Origin: Leptomonas pyrrhocoris
Lineage: Eukaryota; Euglenozoa; Kinetoplastea; Trypanosomatida; Trypanosomatidae
Assembly (NCBI RefSeq): GCF_001293395.1
Contig: NW_015438367.1
Location: forward strand, 446,357-510,356
Direction: 5' to 3'
Length of the DNA stretch: 64,000 nt
Below the pieces are notes generated by a model that saw only the letters and a list, made by a program, of their open reading frames with translations, did no database searches and was not told the origin of the DNA. Made by a program: the position numbers and the translations under genes. Position 1 is the stretch's first letter. Each line of letters begins with the position of its first letter. Positions 38,309 through 50,100 of this stretch are shown here, in pieces.

Positions 38309-38876
38309 CGAATACTTTCTTTTTTCTCTCGATTGTAGTGCTGTCACAAAAGGGAATTGGCGCACTGCTTGATGGTTTCTCCGGACATGTTAAGGGGAAA
38401 ATAAAAAAAATAATCCAGAGTACCGCACAGACCATACAATCCAATTTATTACATTGCTGATTTCGTATCTTTCATCAGCACCTCACATCTTCTACGATCA
38501 AGCAACGACAGGTATCAACTACAGAATCAACTGTCGCGGAAAACACGCTGTGTTGTCGGCTTCCTTTTTCTGTTGAGCTTGTTGATGCAACAGTCCACCA
38601 TAAAACACGGAGTTCTTTATCTGCAAGCACACCACATAGACCATCACGAACTTAGTCTTTCTTGTTTCTCCAACAACGAATAAAGACTGTCATACATCTT
38701 TGAAGAAATAATAAAGAGAAATCCAATACAGAATACTGCTGCGATTATTTGTGAGAGGGAAAACTCTTTAGGGACTTTCTTTTTCTCCCCGCTTTTGCGA
38801 CGAAGCCGTGACGGAGTTCTGAAGAATAGCTTACAGCTGCGGAAGGCCTTTTTTCTTTTGCTGGGTGGTGCGGTAC

Positions 38877-41800
38877 ATGGCCACTATTCAGAAGCTCTCG
38901 ACCGATGTGATCAACCGTATCGCTGCGGGTGAAGTGGTACAGCGACCGAGTGCCGCTCTTAAAGAACTCCTCGAGAACGCTATCGATGCGGAGTGCAGCC
39001 GCATTCAGGTGTTGGCGGCCGAGGGCGGTCTGGACGTGTTGCAGGTGAGCGACGATGGCAGCGGCATCCACCGGGAAGATCTGCCCTTGCTGTGTGAGCG
39101 TTACGCGACGAGCAAGCTGCAGAGCTTTGAGGACCTGCAGCACGTTACGTCTTTTGGCTTTCGCGGGGAGGCCCTCGCCTCCATCTCGTACGTCGCTCGC
39201 GTCACAGTGACAACACGCCGTCGTCCACCCACATCGGTGCCCACCGTTTCGCCTGGTATGCCCGTCTCCTCCTCCGCCGCCAGCTCGCAGGTTGCGTGGC
39301 GAGCGCAGTACCTCAACGGAAGTCTCAAATCTGATCCGCAGCCGTGCGCGGGTAACGTTGGCACCACCATCCGCGCAGAGAAGCTGTTTTACAACGCGCT
39401 TGTCCGCCGCAACTCCCTGCGCGCGTCAGAGGAGTGGGGTCGCATCGTGGACATCGTCTCGCGGTACGCCTTGGCCTATCCTCAAATTGGGTTTACCTGT
39501 CAGCGAGATCAGAGCTACGGCAGCAGCAGCAGCGGCGGCGGTGGTGGGACTACCGGCACAGCAGCAAGCGGCGCGCAGGGTGGCAGCGGTGGAGTTCACT
39601 TCCCTCCCAATTCGACCACTCGTCAGAACATCCGTCTCTCGCACGGCAGCCGTGTCGCCGCTTCGTTGCGGCTGGTGTACGCTTACGAGGTGGGTCAAGC
39701 GAGCATTGCCGCCGAGAACAAGGCAGACTTACCTCGCCACATCAAGGTGGAAGGAGAAGCGGAGGCGCCCAAGACAAAGACGTTGTCTGCGAGCGGAGTG
39801 CAGAAAAATGCCGCCCAAGAGGCGCGTGTGTTTGCGCAGATGGAGCGACGCGCCAACCATGTGCGCTCCGCCGTCGGCCCTGCTGGTGCTGGTCTCTTCA
39901 CCCTTGTTGGTTACACCAGCGACCCCACGCTGGCCCAACGCAAGCCGTACCTGTGCCTCTTCATTAATCAGCGACTGGTGGAGAGTACCGCGATACGCAA
40001 GGCCATCGATGGCGTGTACAGCGGCGTGCTCACCGGCGGCAATCGCCCCTTCACCGTTCTCTTTCTCACCGTCCCAACAGATCGCCTCGACGTCAACGTG
40101 CATCCCACAAAGAAGGAAGTCTTTTTGCTCGACGAAGAACTCGTCGTGGCGCGTGTGTCGGAGGTATGCCGGGGCGCCGTGCTGGAGGCTGCCGCGGCTC
40201 GGCAGATGGACATGCTGCAGATGCGCCACACGACCGTGTTGGCACTCAAGCAGCTCCCGTTGGCAGACGGCAGTGGCGGCGTGGACGGCGACGGGAGCGA
40301 GTTGTCGGGCAGCAGCAGTCAGCACATTCTGGAGAAGCTGCGCGATCAGCACCGCCGCGGAGCACCGATGGCCTCGCCGCTGACTTCTTCATCTCTTGCG
40401 ACGTCCTCCCGCGCGACGGCGAGCGGCGGCCCGGCGGCGGTGGTGGTGGCGCCGTGTACGATGGTGCGTGTGGAGCCACAGAGGGGCGCGCTGGACCGCT
40501 ACTTTTCGCAGCGTCTTGCTTCCACCGGAGGTGATGGCGGCGCGGCAGAGGCTGTGGTGAGTAAGGCGGCGACCACTGGTTCACCCGTTATCGCAGATCC
40601 ACAAAAACAAGGAGGACGCCCAGAACCTTTCCTGTCCTGCCCGGACACGATGGACGCTACTACTGTCTCTACCGTATCCGTGGATGCGAATCCTGACAGA
40701 GGTGGTGCGGGTCAGCATGCGAGAGTCGATGTGGAAAAGGACTCCGCTCCTGCCTATGCGGCGCCGTCGTGGGATGCCGTCATGGCGTCGCTGCATCGCA
40801 CCACAACGGTCTCTCCTAGCAACGCTGATGAGATCGGCAACCACAACAGAGCAGGTGTGGTGCAGTCCGCCATACTCAACACCTCAGCTGCCTCCATCGT
40901 GTTGCTCGACTCAGAACCCGGCCGAGATGTCCCGTCGATGACTGAGACATCTGCGGCGCAGAACACGGAGATGAACGTGTTAACGGAATCCCCTTTTCAG
41001 GTAAGCGCTTTTCATCCAAAACGAGAGCGTGCCGCTGACGTTGACAAGGAGGCAGACGATAAGGACACGAGTTCCTCCGACGACGCAGACAGCGATGAAG
41101 AGGATCGGATGCGGGAGTTCAAGCGTCATCGCCGAGACGTTTACGAGCGTGTGGAGGTGTTACAGCGAAACACGCCTTCTGCTGTGAAGGCGGAGAGAAA
41201 GACAACCGCATTTGCCACCGAGAAGGAGAACACGGCCCGTGAAGTTCTCTTAAGCGGTACTGATCGGCCTGCGTGCGAAACGGATGCTTCTGCGCTATCC
41301 GCTGACCGTACCGCAGCGGAAGAGCTCGAATCCATGACGCGGCTTGGTGCCGTGGTGCAGGCCGCTGATCTTCTGCGCGACGAAGCGCTGGCAGCTGCAC
41401 GGAACGTGTCCACCTTCGCCCACGTCATTGCCTCCAGTGAGGAAAGCGACGCCGAAGAAGGAGAAGAAGTGGAGGGGAGGACAGCGAGGGCGGGCCGAGG
41501 CACAGAAATATCCAGCAGGAAGACGGCACTCGTCTCCGTCGCGGAAGTGGAGGCACCCGCTATCCTCTCCAGTGTGTCCATCGTGATGGAGAGCATTCTC
41601 GCCAACGCCAGCCCTAGCGCAGCCGCGTTGACTGCGCAGCTCGCCTACGTGGGTGCCGTTGACACGCGTGCCTTCCTTGCGCAGGTGGGGACAACACTTG
41701 TGTGGTGTGACACGATGCGCCTCGTGCGTCAAGTCGTCTTCCAGCGCGTCTTTCTCCGGTGGGGTCAGCCCTCGCTGCCTGCGCCGTCCATCCTCGAATT

Positions 41801-42788
41801 CGACACACCGCTTCCACTTTCCGATCTCTTGGCGACGGCCTTGGCGTTTGATGCGCCACACCTGCAGCCGCCGTCCGCGGCACTGCTGGCGCTGATGGAG
41901 GACTGCGATCGAGACCCCGCGCGTTGCACGGACGGTAGCAGGGAAAGCCAGCCGCTGCGTCGGACGGGCCTTACAGCAGAGGCGGTGGAGCGCATGGGCG
42001 GCATGACGGCCGGCGCATGGCGACGGCTGCTCTTTCAGGGTCCGAGCACCCCTTCAGCCACGGACGACAACAAAGCATTTCCTCCTCCGACATCAATGCC
42101 GGTCCCGATGCCGGCAACATGTCGGTACATTCGCCGACTTGTGCGGAGGCTCTGTCGCTGGCGCGGTCTGCTGAGTGAGTACTTCTTTATCCACATCACC
42201 TCGGACGGGCTCTTAGTAAGTGTTCCATATGGGCTGAATCGCCACTGGCCACCGCTGCTGCGCGCCCTCCCCCTCACCGTCTGGTTACTGGCAGAGGCTG
42301 TGCCCTACCCTGGTGGTACGCACGCAGCCGTTAACACTGCTCCTTCTCCACAGCCGGCGCCGCTGCAAGTGGCATTACTTCAAGAGGACGAGGTAACGTC
42401 AACCGAGGCTTCCGCTGGTGCGACACCCGCGCCCACGCAGACCGTCGTGGAGGCGGAGGCGGACGGGGTCGCACAGGAGGTGGCTTGCTTCACTGCCGTC
42501 GCACGACATGTGGCGGATGTGCTCTACGGTCTGCAGGCACCGCCACCACCAGCGACGATTCAGGCAGCGCCTCGTCCTTCATCGGCAGCGTCGGAGGGGC
42601 CGGAGACGGAAACTTCGGCCACCGCCAGCGCCGATGAGACCTGGCGAGAGCAGCTGGTGCAGCACGGCTTGTTTCCGTGCTTGAAGAATGCGCAGCTGTT
42701 TCGCCTGCCCGACCGGTGTCTGCGCGACGGCACGGTGCAGTCCATGGTCTCCGTGGAGTCGCTCTACAAGGTATTCGAGCGTTGCTGA
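38877..42788 (+). CDS. MLH1: DNA mismatch repair protein MLH1
   Basis: MLH1 pairs with PMS1/PMS2 to form MutL-alpha, which acts after MutS in mismatch repair. The N-terminal GHKL ATPase is complete: INRIAAGEVVQRPSAALKEL with E30, the LLENAIDAE motif with N34, DDGSGI, CERYATSKL and GFRGEALASIS. This pattern and the very C-terminal SLYKVFERC (human MLH1 ends DLYKVFERC) fix it as MLH1 rather than PMS1/2. At 1303 residues it is far longer than the human protein (756) because of Gly/Ser-rich inserts (about 215-240) and a very long acidic linker (about 460-890). The C-terminal dimerisation part includes LLSEYFFIHITSDGLLVSVP. The ATG at 38877 is the first and starts the domain correctly. Confidence 0.95.
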   Translation: MATIQKLSTDVINRIAAGEVVQRPSAALKELLENAIDAECSRIQVLAAEGGLDVLQVSDDGSGIHREDLPLLCERYATSKLQSFEDLQHVTSFGFRGEALASISYVARVTVTTRRRPPTSVPTVSPGMPVSSSAASSQVAWRAQYLNGSLKSDPQPCAGNVGTTIRAEKLFYNALVRRNSLRASEEWGRIVDIVSRYALAYPQIGFTCQRDQSYGSSSSGGGGGTTGTAASGAQGGSGGVHFPPNSTTRQNIRLSHGSRVAASLRLVYAYEVGQASIAAENKADLPRHIKVEGEAEAPKTKTLSASGVQKNAAQEARVFAQMERRANHVRSAVGPAGAGLFTLVGYTSDPTLAQRKPYLCLFINQRLVESTAIRKAIDGVYSGVLTGGNRPFTVLFLTVPTDRLDVNVHPTKKEVFLLDEELVVARVSEVCRGAVLEAAAARQMDMLQMRHTTVLALKQLPLADGSGGVDGDGSELSGSSSQHILEKLRDQHRRGAPMASPLTSSSLATSSRATASGGPAAVVVAPCTMVRVEPQRGALDRYFSQRLASTGGDGGAAEAVVSKAATTGSPVIADPQKQGGRPEPFLSCPDTMDATTVSTVSVDANPDRGGAGQHARVDVEKDSAPAYAAPSWDAVMASLHRTTTVSPSNADEIGNHNRAGVVQSAILNTSAASIVLLDSEPGRDVPSMTETSAAQNTEMNVLTESPFQVSAFHPKRERAADVDKEADDKDTSSSDDADSDEEDRMREFKRHRRDVYERVEVLQRNTPSAVKAERKTTAFATEKENTAREVLLSGTDRPACETDASALSADRTAAEELESMTRLGAVVQAADLLRDEALAAARNVSTFAHVIASSEESDAEEGEEVEGRTARAGRGTEISSRKTALVSVAEVEAPAILSSVSIVMESILANASPSAAALTAQLAYVGAVDTRAFLAQVGTTLVWCDTMRLVRQVVFQRVFLRWGQPSLPAPSILEFDTPLPLSDLLATALAFDAPHLQPPSAALLALMEDCDRDPARCTDGSRESQPLRRTGLTAEAVERMGGMTAGAWRRLLFQGPSTPSATDDNKAFPPPTSMPVPMPATCRYIRRLVRRLCRWRGLLSEYFFIHITSDGLLVSVPYGLNRHWPPLLRALPLTVWLLAEAVPYPGGTHAAVNTAPSPQPAPLQVALLQEDEVTSTEASAGATPAPTQTVVEAEADGVAQEVACFTAVARHVADVLYGLQAPPPPATIQAAPRPSSAASEGPETETSATASADETWREQLVQHGLFPCLKNAQLFRLPDRCLRDGTVQSMVSVESLYKVFERC

Positions 42789-43648
42789 GAATCCGCTGCG
42801 TCGGTGCACGGAGTTAAAGAAGACGAAGAGGGAAAGGCGAGTTGCGGAAAAAGATATCAAAACTGTCTGCCAATAAAGGCTGGTCCGATGCATCGACGCT
42901 GATCAGCAGGACAACTTGCTAGTGGAATGCTCCAGGGGAGGAGATCAACGACGAATACGAACCAATAAGCAAACTCGCAGCAGTTTACTTGTGTATGATC
43001 CACAGCACGCCGACACTCAGATACAGGATGAACATTGAGCTCCGCGTAGCACCAATCCAGGTCGAAATTCAAGAAACAACAACAGCAATTTCAGAGTCTT
43101 TTCGCTTGCTCACAAAAACAACAGCCGTGGGGCCAATTCAACTGCCCAGTATTGTTTCGCAGTCCTTTCCTCATCTTTATTCAACGTCTATGCCGTAGCA
43201 TGCAGGCGTTGGTCTGATCTGTTCCGCTCTAACCAACATCTGTGCACTCCTTCGCCTCCGTTCTCCTGCTCATCTTTCCTGTGTATCATTTACCGTGAAG
43301 CAGACTGTGTTGTTGATGTTGCTATCGACTGCCGTAGTCAATAACTAGGATAATCTATACGACTTCCAGCTGCGCCGACGTTTGGCATTTTGGCAGACCA
43401 TTCAGCAGATCACTACCTGCAGCTTTGCCCACCCCCCGCGTAGGCAGACAACTCTGAACGTACTGCAGCTCCTTAACCTTCCTTTCTTGCTTCCTCCCCT
43501 CGCTTCAGCACCTCAGCCTATCGTTGTTTCAAAGCTTTCCCCCAAAGAAGAAGAAAAAAACTCGTACAGCTACTCTCGAAAGCGAAGCTGGTAGAAGCGT
43601 AACCAAGCACTAAGTTCAGCGTGTGGCCTTTATACTGCGTTGGTGTAC

Positions 43649-43664
43649 ATATATATATATATAT
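43649..43664. repeat. (AT)n microsatellite
   Basis: Eight copies of AT, preceded by gtac. Confidence 0.8.
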
Positions 43665-44014
43665 GGACTTATGTAGAGGAAGCAGCGTTGGTCCGTCGCC
43701 GCTGTGTCGTTTGCATTAGGTGGTGAACAAACACGTTGAGTGGAGTACTTATTTTTTTGCTTCTCTTCTTCCTCAGTCGGTGTTGCCCATCGTTTGCTTC
43801 TTAAAAAAAGAATTCTCGCCCCCTCTGTTTATACATCACTTCTTATTGTTGTAATTATCCCCGAAGAGCTCAAGCCTTTTCTTGTGTGTTTTTAGAAGGA
43901 AAGAAAAACTGGGTTGATTGATATCATTGCTGTGCCCTCTTTTTGTATTGTTTAGCTTCGGTGCTGCTGCGGTTGCTCACGTTGACGTCGCAGAGAACGG
44001 ATTGTAGGTTGTAC

Positions 44015-44026
44015 ATATATATATAT
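44015..44026. repeat. (AT)n microsatellite
   Basis: Six copies of AT, again preceded by gtac, as at 43649. Confidence 0.8.
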
Positions 44027-44184
44027 TCAGTGCACCTGGTCTTGCATGATTTGAATCATCAGGCTTTCCCTCACGCTTCAAACGGAGCCATCCCTTTCTC
44101 TTTTTTTGAAGTTTTTTTTTGGTTTCTTCTGTCATCTCTGTTGGTGATATACTTCACACACTGTCTCACGCACGCACGTAATCG

Positions 44185-47100
44185 ATGAAGGCCACAACTT
44201 CACTGCGGCAGAAGGTAGTGAACCGGAGCGGCGCCGATAAGCCAACCGGTAACGGCCGGAGACCCGCAGCGGACACGGCAGCCAACAACGGCAGAAGTGA
44301 CGGAGCGAATCGCTCTGCCTCGGCTGGTCGTACTGGAGGTACTCCGTCTCTGTCGCGTCGCCGAGGCCTGTCCGCTGGCAGCAGCAGCGACTCCCGCACA
44401 ACTGGGAAGACGCAACAGAAGTCTCCCAACTCGCACAGTCCGCACGGCACAACCGCGACAAAATCTGTAACACCACGAAGCGGTGTGTCGACGTCTTCAC
44501 CGCCGCCGAAGCTGCTTCTGACAATTCCGCGGCTGCGCCCCGGTGCACCACGGCCGGCGCTCGCGGATCATAGTGACTCCTCGCGACCACGTGACTCTCC
44601 GACACCGGCGCTTGTCGGTGCTGCTGCCACCGGCACGTTCCCGAAAAGCAGAGTATCTGCAGGAGCAGGAACAGGCTTGCAACGCCATTCCATCCCTGCC
44701 GATCCACGGCAGGTTATGCAACGCCAGCCTGGTTCACTCTCTACCTCCTTCAAGGCGTGCAGCACTGTCGGTGCCACGTCGCCATCTGGCACCACCGGCC
44801 CCATTCTGAATTTGAAGGATGAGGCGAATACAAAGGCAACATTGCAAGTTACCCCTGCAACTGCGTCTACAAGAAACGTTGTCAGCGGCTCTCTCGCAAA
44901 GCCGATGCTTTCCACCTCACATGTAATAGTAGAAAAGGATGGCGTTGCGAGAACAGAAGCGGCGGCGAACACCACCGCCTCTTCGGCCCCAACGCCTGTG
45001 CCGCAGAAAGACGCGGACGACATCGACATGCTGGACATGGGACTTGCTCTTCGCCTCGGTGACCTACCCTCGGTGCCGGCCGCTGCGGATCCGGCCACTT
45101 TCCAAGTAGAGCAGGCACCGCCGTACGTGGCTGGCACCCCACCTTTCCGTGGTATGCGTCGCCGAAGCAGCGTCTGGTCGTCGGAGAAGACAACTCGGTC
45201 GCAGGTGATCAGCGGCTCGGGGGCGACGCTCCCGCCTGCCGCCACCTCACGCCGTCAGACGCTGGACAGCGACGACGGGGTGGTGTTGCGCAGCGCAGAG
45301 GCGGTGGGGGCTGCCGATGCCACGTCGAGCGCATTTGCTGCTAATGCTGTTGCTGCCGTTAGCCCAACAAAAACGCCTTCCACGGCGAGCAACTCTCCCG
45401 TGAAGCTCGTCTCTGCGCATCTGGTGTCGTCGTCGACGTCGACGGCCAAAGTTGGCTCTGCGCCGACAAATCGACGACGGAGGAGGTCGACCGAGAACAC
45501 CGGAGCGCTGCGGCAGACGGGCAAGTCACCCAATGCAAAGACGAACGTCGGTAAAGCGAGCGCGGCCCCTACTCTGCAGAAGACCCACGACATGGACCAA
45601 CAGGTGTCGGCATCTTCAGAAAAGAACCTTCAGCGAAAATCTTCAGACAGCGGTGCGGCAAGTGGATTGCCGTCGTCATCACACTCCCCCGCGAAGACAG
45701 AAGCGGCGGGTACTGCTTTGGCCGCTGGAGGTCCTGCTTCATCTTCTAGGACACCCCAGAAGTCCGCGCCTCCTCGTCCCGCTTCCAAAACTAGCGAAGG
45801 CCACCTCAACCACAAACAACGGAGTGGGACGCCATCCAACGCAAATGTCAATACACCGACGACCACCGCGAGCTACCCAAGCACGCCGAGGACACAAAAT
45901 GCACCCCAGACTACGCTACGCAACCCACGCGCGGCTGCGATGCTGAGTCAGATGCTGTCGGTTGTGCGTCCCATGGCGCCTGTCGTGCACGTTCGTATCC
46001 GACCGGTGCTGCCGAGCTTCGGTGAGACAACTCGTCAGCGCCACGTGTACCTGCTCGACCACGAAAACGTCATGATTACTGGAACGCGTTTCGGCTTTGG
46101 TGGCAAAAGTGCAGCGACCTCTGCTGCTGCGGGGAACAGCTTACTGTTTCCTACCACCGACTACGTAGCTGCGAAGCACATTGGCGCTGACACTCGTGGT
46201 GGGAGCAGTGGGGGAACTGGCCGCTCGCATGAGGGGTTCTTGAGCACAGGCTCCTCCGTTGTGATGGCCAACAGCGCGAATGGTGGATGGCAGGACCGCA
46301 AAGGAGCTCTCTCTCCCCGCCGTGGCATTGCCGCGGTTGCATCGGGGTCCGCCGGTGAAGACGGCGCTGGCAGCCTCATCTCGCCGATCGCCGCACCACT
46401 CTGCGACGGGATCCCTGCTCTCTTGATGAGCCCGTCAGAGAATCCGCCTCCACTGCACGACATCGCCCACCCCGCGGCGCTCGCGGAGACGAAGCGACGC
46501 CAATCACGCAGCTCGTCGAACGCTACGCTTGGGTCGGCGCGGCTGCAGTCGCTGCTTATACCCGGCGCGATCCCCTCGGTGGGCGCCTCGCACCACCCGC
46601 GGACAACCAGTTGGCTCAGCCAAGGCAGCGAGGACGTCGCCGTCGGCAGCCGTCTCTCCTACGGCTCGCACTCCACCTCCCCACCCCAGTCCGGACTGCC
46701 ACCGGGTGGTGGCTCGGCGTCGTTGATGAGCGCCGTGAGTACACCCCGCGCCCGGCCACGCTTGGCGGCCTTCACCGCCCTCCCAGAGGATACAACGCTC
46801 TCTCCCGCAACGACTCCGCGAGGGCTTACCGCGGGCAATCCCGCCGCGGGCGCCGTGGAGGAAAATAGAGGCCGTGGAGGGCGGCGCACGAGCGCGCTCA
46901 TGCAGCTCAGCGTGTCGCTCTCTGCGATGACCGCCCCGGGCTCGCGTGCGACGACGCGCAAGAACTCCATGGTGAGCGGCAGCAGCCTCGCCGGCCCGCA
47001 GAAGAGCGGGAGGGCGGCGGCCAACGGCGAACGACGACTCACGGCCCGCTCCGCCCTCGGTGCCTCCGTCAGCGTGTCGGCGGTGTCGACGCTCACGTTG

Positions 47101-50100
47101 ACCAAGTTGGAGCTGAAGTCGCCCGCTGCGGTGGAGGAGCGGCGCCGTTCACGATCACCGCCGCAGCGTGATTTGCTGACGGGTAACAGCACCTTTGCGG
47201 ATGCGCCTCCTGACGTGGCTGCGGCAACCAACACGAACACCCCTCGCACCAACGGCACGGAGCAGCACTACCGTTTTGAGTTCGTACACGACGAGGAGGC
47301 GACGCAGGCGGACGTCTTTGAGGAGAGTGTGCTGCGTTTCGCGGACGAGGCGCTGCTGGCGCAGAACGTGGCGATTATCTGTTACGGTCCGACGGGCAGC
47401 GGGAAGACGTATAGCATGATGGGCAGCCAGGCACAAGCGTCCTCGACGGGAGCCGCAACAGCGGGCGGAGGCGGAGTGGCATCAAAGTCTTCCAGCAAGT
47501 CATTCAACGCACATGGCAATGCGGCGAAATCCGGCAATAAAATGGTGAACGGCCACCATACACCTTTGAAGACCGCCAGCAGTGACAACGCTCGATCAAC
47601 GAGTGTGGCGGAAGGAAAGCGCCGCCTTGCAGATGACTCCATCGCTTCCGGAGGGGCACGTGCTGACAGCACCAGTCGCCGCGACCCCAGTGTCGGCCTG
47701 GTGATGGACGACGAGGACGACGAGGAGGGCAACACGTGGCCGCAGCTCGGGTCCAGCTGGCAGTGCGGCTACACCGATCGTTTCACCAAGAGCGCCGCGA
47801 CGGCCAAGGAGAGTCTTGCGGATGCCGAGGGAGACGGCGGCGACGGGTGGCACCGCCACAGCCACGCAGCTGTTCGGACGGCGGGGAATATGATGACCTC
47901 CGCGAGCATGATGGAGATGGGTATCCTGCCGCGTCTGGTGCACACCCTGCTGGAGCGCCGCGGCGAGGCCATCACCATCCGACGAGAGTCGGGCGGCGGC
48001 CGAGACAACGGCGGCGGTGGTGGTGGTGGCGCATCGGCGACTGCGGGGTCGACGTCCAACAGTCCGCAGCCCACGCCGCGGCCGGCAAGTGCGTCGAAGG
48101 CGACGAGTCTCTCGCTGACACTGCGCGACCTCACCTTCTACGGCATCGAGCTCTACATGGATCACCTCTGTGACTTGCTGGACCCGGGAAAGCGCCCTAT
48201 CCAGACCGTGAGCGACACCGGCGGGTTGGAGGCGCTGTGTCAGCGCATCAACGAGGCACGCGACTACCGCATCAACGGCATCCGCGGTGGCGCAAGTCAG
48301 GTCTGTGTCACGTCTCCTCGCGCAGGCGGCGGGATGCCAATCACCTCCCTCGCGGACCTGCGTCGCGCCTACCGACTGGCGCATGACAACCGTGTAACGT
48401 CCCGGCACGCACAGAACGACACGAGCTCCCGCTCTCACGCGATCTTTCTTCTTCAGCTCGACTTTGATCTGGTGGAAAGCCGTGTGGAGGCGGCGCAGAA
48501 GCAGCAGCAGCGGCGTCACGACGCTACGGCGGGGACGGCGACGGAGGACACGGCGGAGACCCCCGCGGAGACGGTGCAGCGCGTGCACTCGTACGTAGCC
48601 ATGGTGGACCTCGCGGGGTGTGAGCGAGTTAAGCAGACGAAGGTGGAAGGCGTTGCTCTGCGTGAGGCGCAGTACATCAACAAATCCCTCTCCGCCCTGT
48701 CCTCCGTTGTGCTGTCGCTGCATCGCAACAACGCCCACGTGCCGTACCGCGACTCGAAGTTGACGCGGCTGCTGCGGCCGTGTCTGGAGGGCGGTCGTGT
48801 GCTAACGCTCGTGCACGTTGCTCCGTGCTCGAGCACCGAGACGGTTAACACGCTCAAGTTCGCGGATCAGATTCGCCACACCCACATTCCCACCCACGCC
48901 CTCACACCGACGTCGTCGAAGCATCGGGAGCTGCTGGACGTGTTTGCTGATCTCATCGACCCCATGCAGGGCTTGTGGGAGGCGCAGGTGCGACACGCAC
49001 AGTCGCAGCTCAGCCGTCTCTGCGCTGATACTCGCCTGGCGTACTTCTCACGTGCGATGGGCGCCGTGTCCCGACACGGTCCGACAGACCACGGGCTTTC
49101 CTCGCGATCTGTGCCGAGCGACACCGTCAGCGAAGTGTCGGCTCTCACCGATGTCGACGACTCCACCTCGCTCTCCCCGGGCGACGTGAGCCTGGAAGAG
49201 GGCCCACCGCCGCTGACATGCGATGCCACGGAGAAGGAGCGGCGCGGCTTTGCCTTGCATTCGCTGCTGCACCGGCTCATGGGCCCCATTCATCAGCACC
49301 AGCGCACCTCGATGCGGGACGCCATTCGAGATATCCGGCGTCGCAAGGAGCACAAGATCGCCTCCTATGAATTGCAGCTGCAGCAACGCATAGAGAAACT
49401 TCAGTCCACAGTGGAGAAGCTGACGGCGACGAACGCGAGGCTGGCCAGCGAAAACAGCACCCCGCTCCCGCGAGACCCCTACGCGTTGGAGCTGAACCGA
49501 CAGCTTCGCGACACATCCGAGCAGATTAACGAGGCAACGAAGGAGCAGGCAGCCCTGTCCACCTTGTCAGCAGCGCTGCGGCAGCGCCTCGTGAACCAGG
49601 ACATGCTGGAGACCACGGTGGATGAGCAGCTGCGCAAGGTGCAGCATCGCACCGCCCAGGCGCTGCAGACGCTCTCCGCCGCCGCTGCTGCGCACCCGCC
49701 GGGTGTGATGCCCTCGCCACCCGCCGTGATACTCTCCAACCTGTCGTCGCCACGAGAGCCCACGCTGCCCACCGGCTCTCTCGTCCCGGCGGTCATGGCG
49801 ATGGAGACGGACGACGACCCGGAGCTGCGCGACATCGCCCACCAACAAATTTCGCTCGCGAAGGAGCTGGCGGCGCTACGGTTAGAGGCTGCGTGCTTTG
49901 AGATCGGCACGGGTGTGTGGGAGGGCTTGTGGACGCGTGCGATGCGGAAGGAGATTGTGACGGCCTTGGAGGTGGAGGTGTTCGCGATGGAGCGCATTCT
50001 GCTCGACCGCCGCGCGCTGTCCTTGATGCTGATGGATGACAAGGACGGCGATGAGGAGGACGGCGACGAAGCAGGGACGGCAGGTCGCTTCGCGGAGGCC

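Larger units (their letters stand above)
37853..38876 (+). other. Intergenic spacer
   Basis: No gene is seen. Begins with an AT repeat right after the stop codon (37854-37865), has a CA repeat (38294-38308) and T/C tracts near 38775-38800. An AG at 38804-38805 or 38834-38835 may be the acceptor for MLH1. Confidence 0.55.
42789..44184 (+). other. Long intergenic spacer (about 1.4 kb) with AT microsatellites
   Basis: No gene is seen. Two AT runs (43649-43664 and 44015-44026) and several T/C tracts (43470-43505, 43755-43775, 44095-44140) that could serve trans-splicing of the kinesin gene. Confidence 0.6.

Noticed and set aside
38146-38460. Open frame of 104 codons between the membrane-protein gene and MLH1
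   Set aside because: No recognised domain; the sequence includes a CA repeat and reads like spacer.
42989-43198. Open frame of 69 codons between MLH1 and the kinesin gene
   Set aside because: Short, in a 1.4-kb spacer, and without recognisable features.
43649-44026. AT runs as a possible replication origin or centromere-like site
   Set aside because: They are short microsatellites within a normal intergenic spacer; similar runs occur elsewhere in the window.
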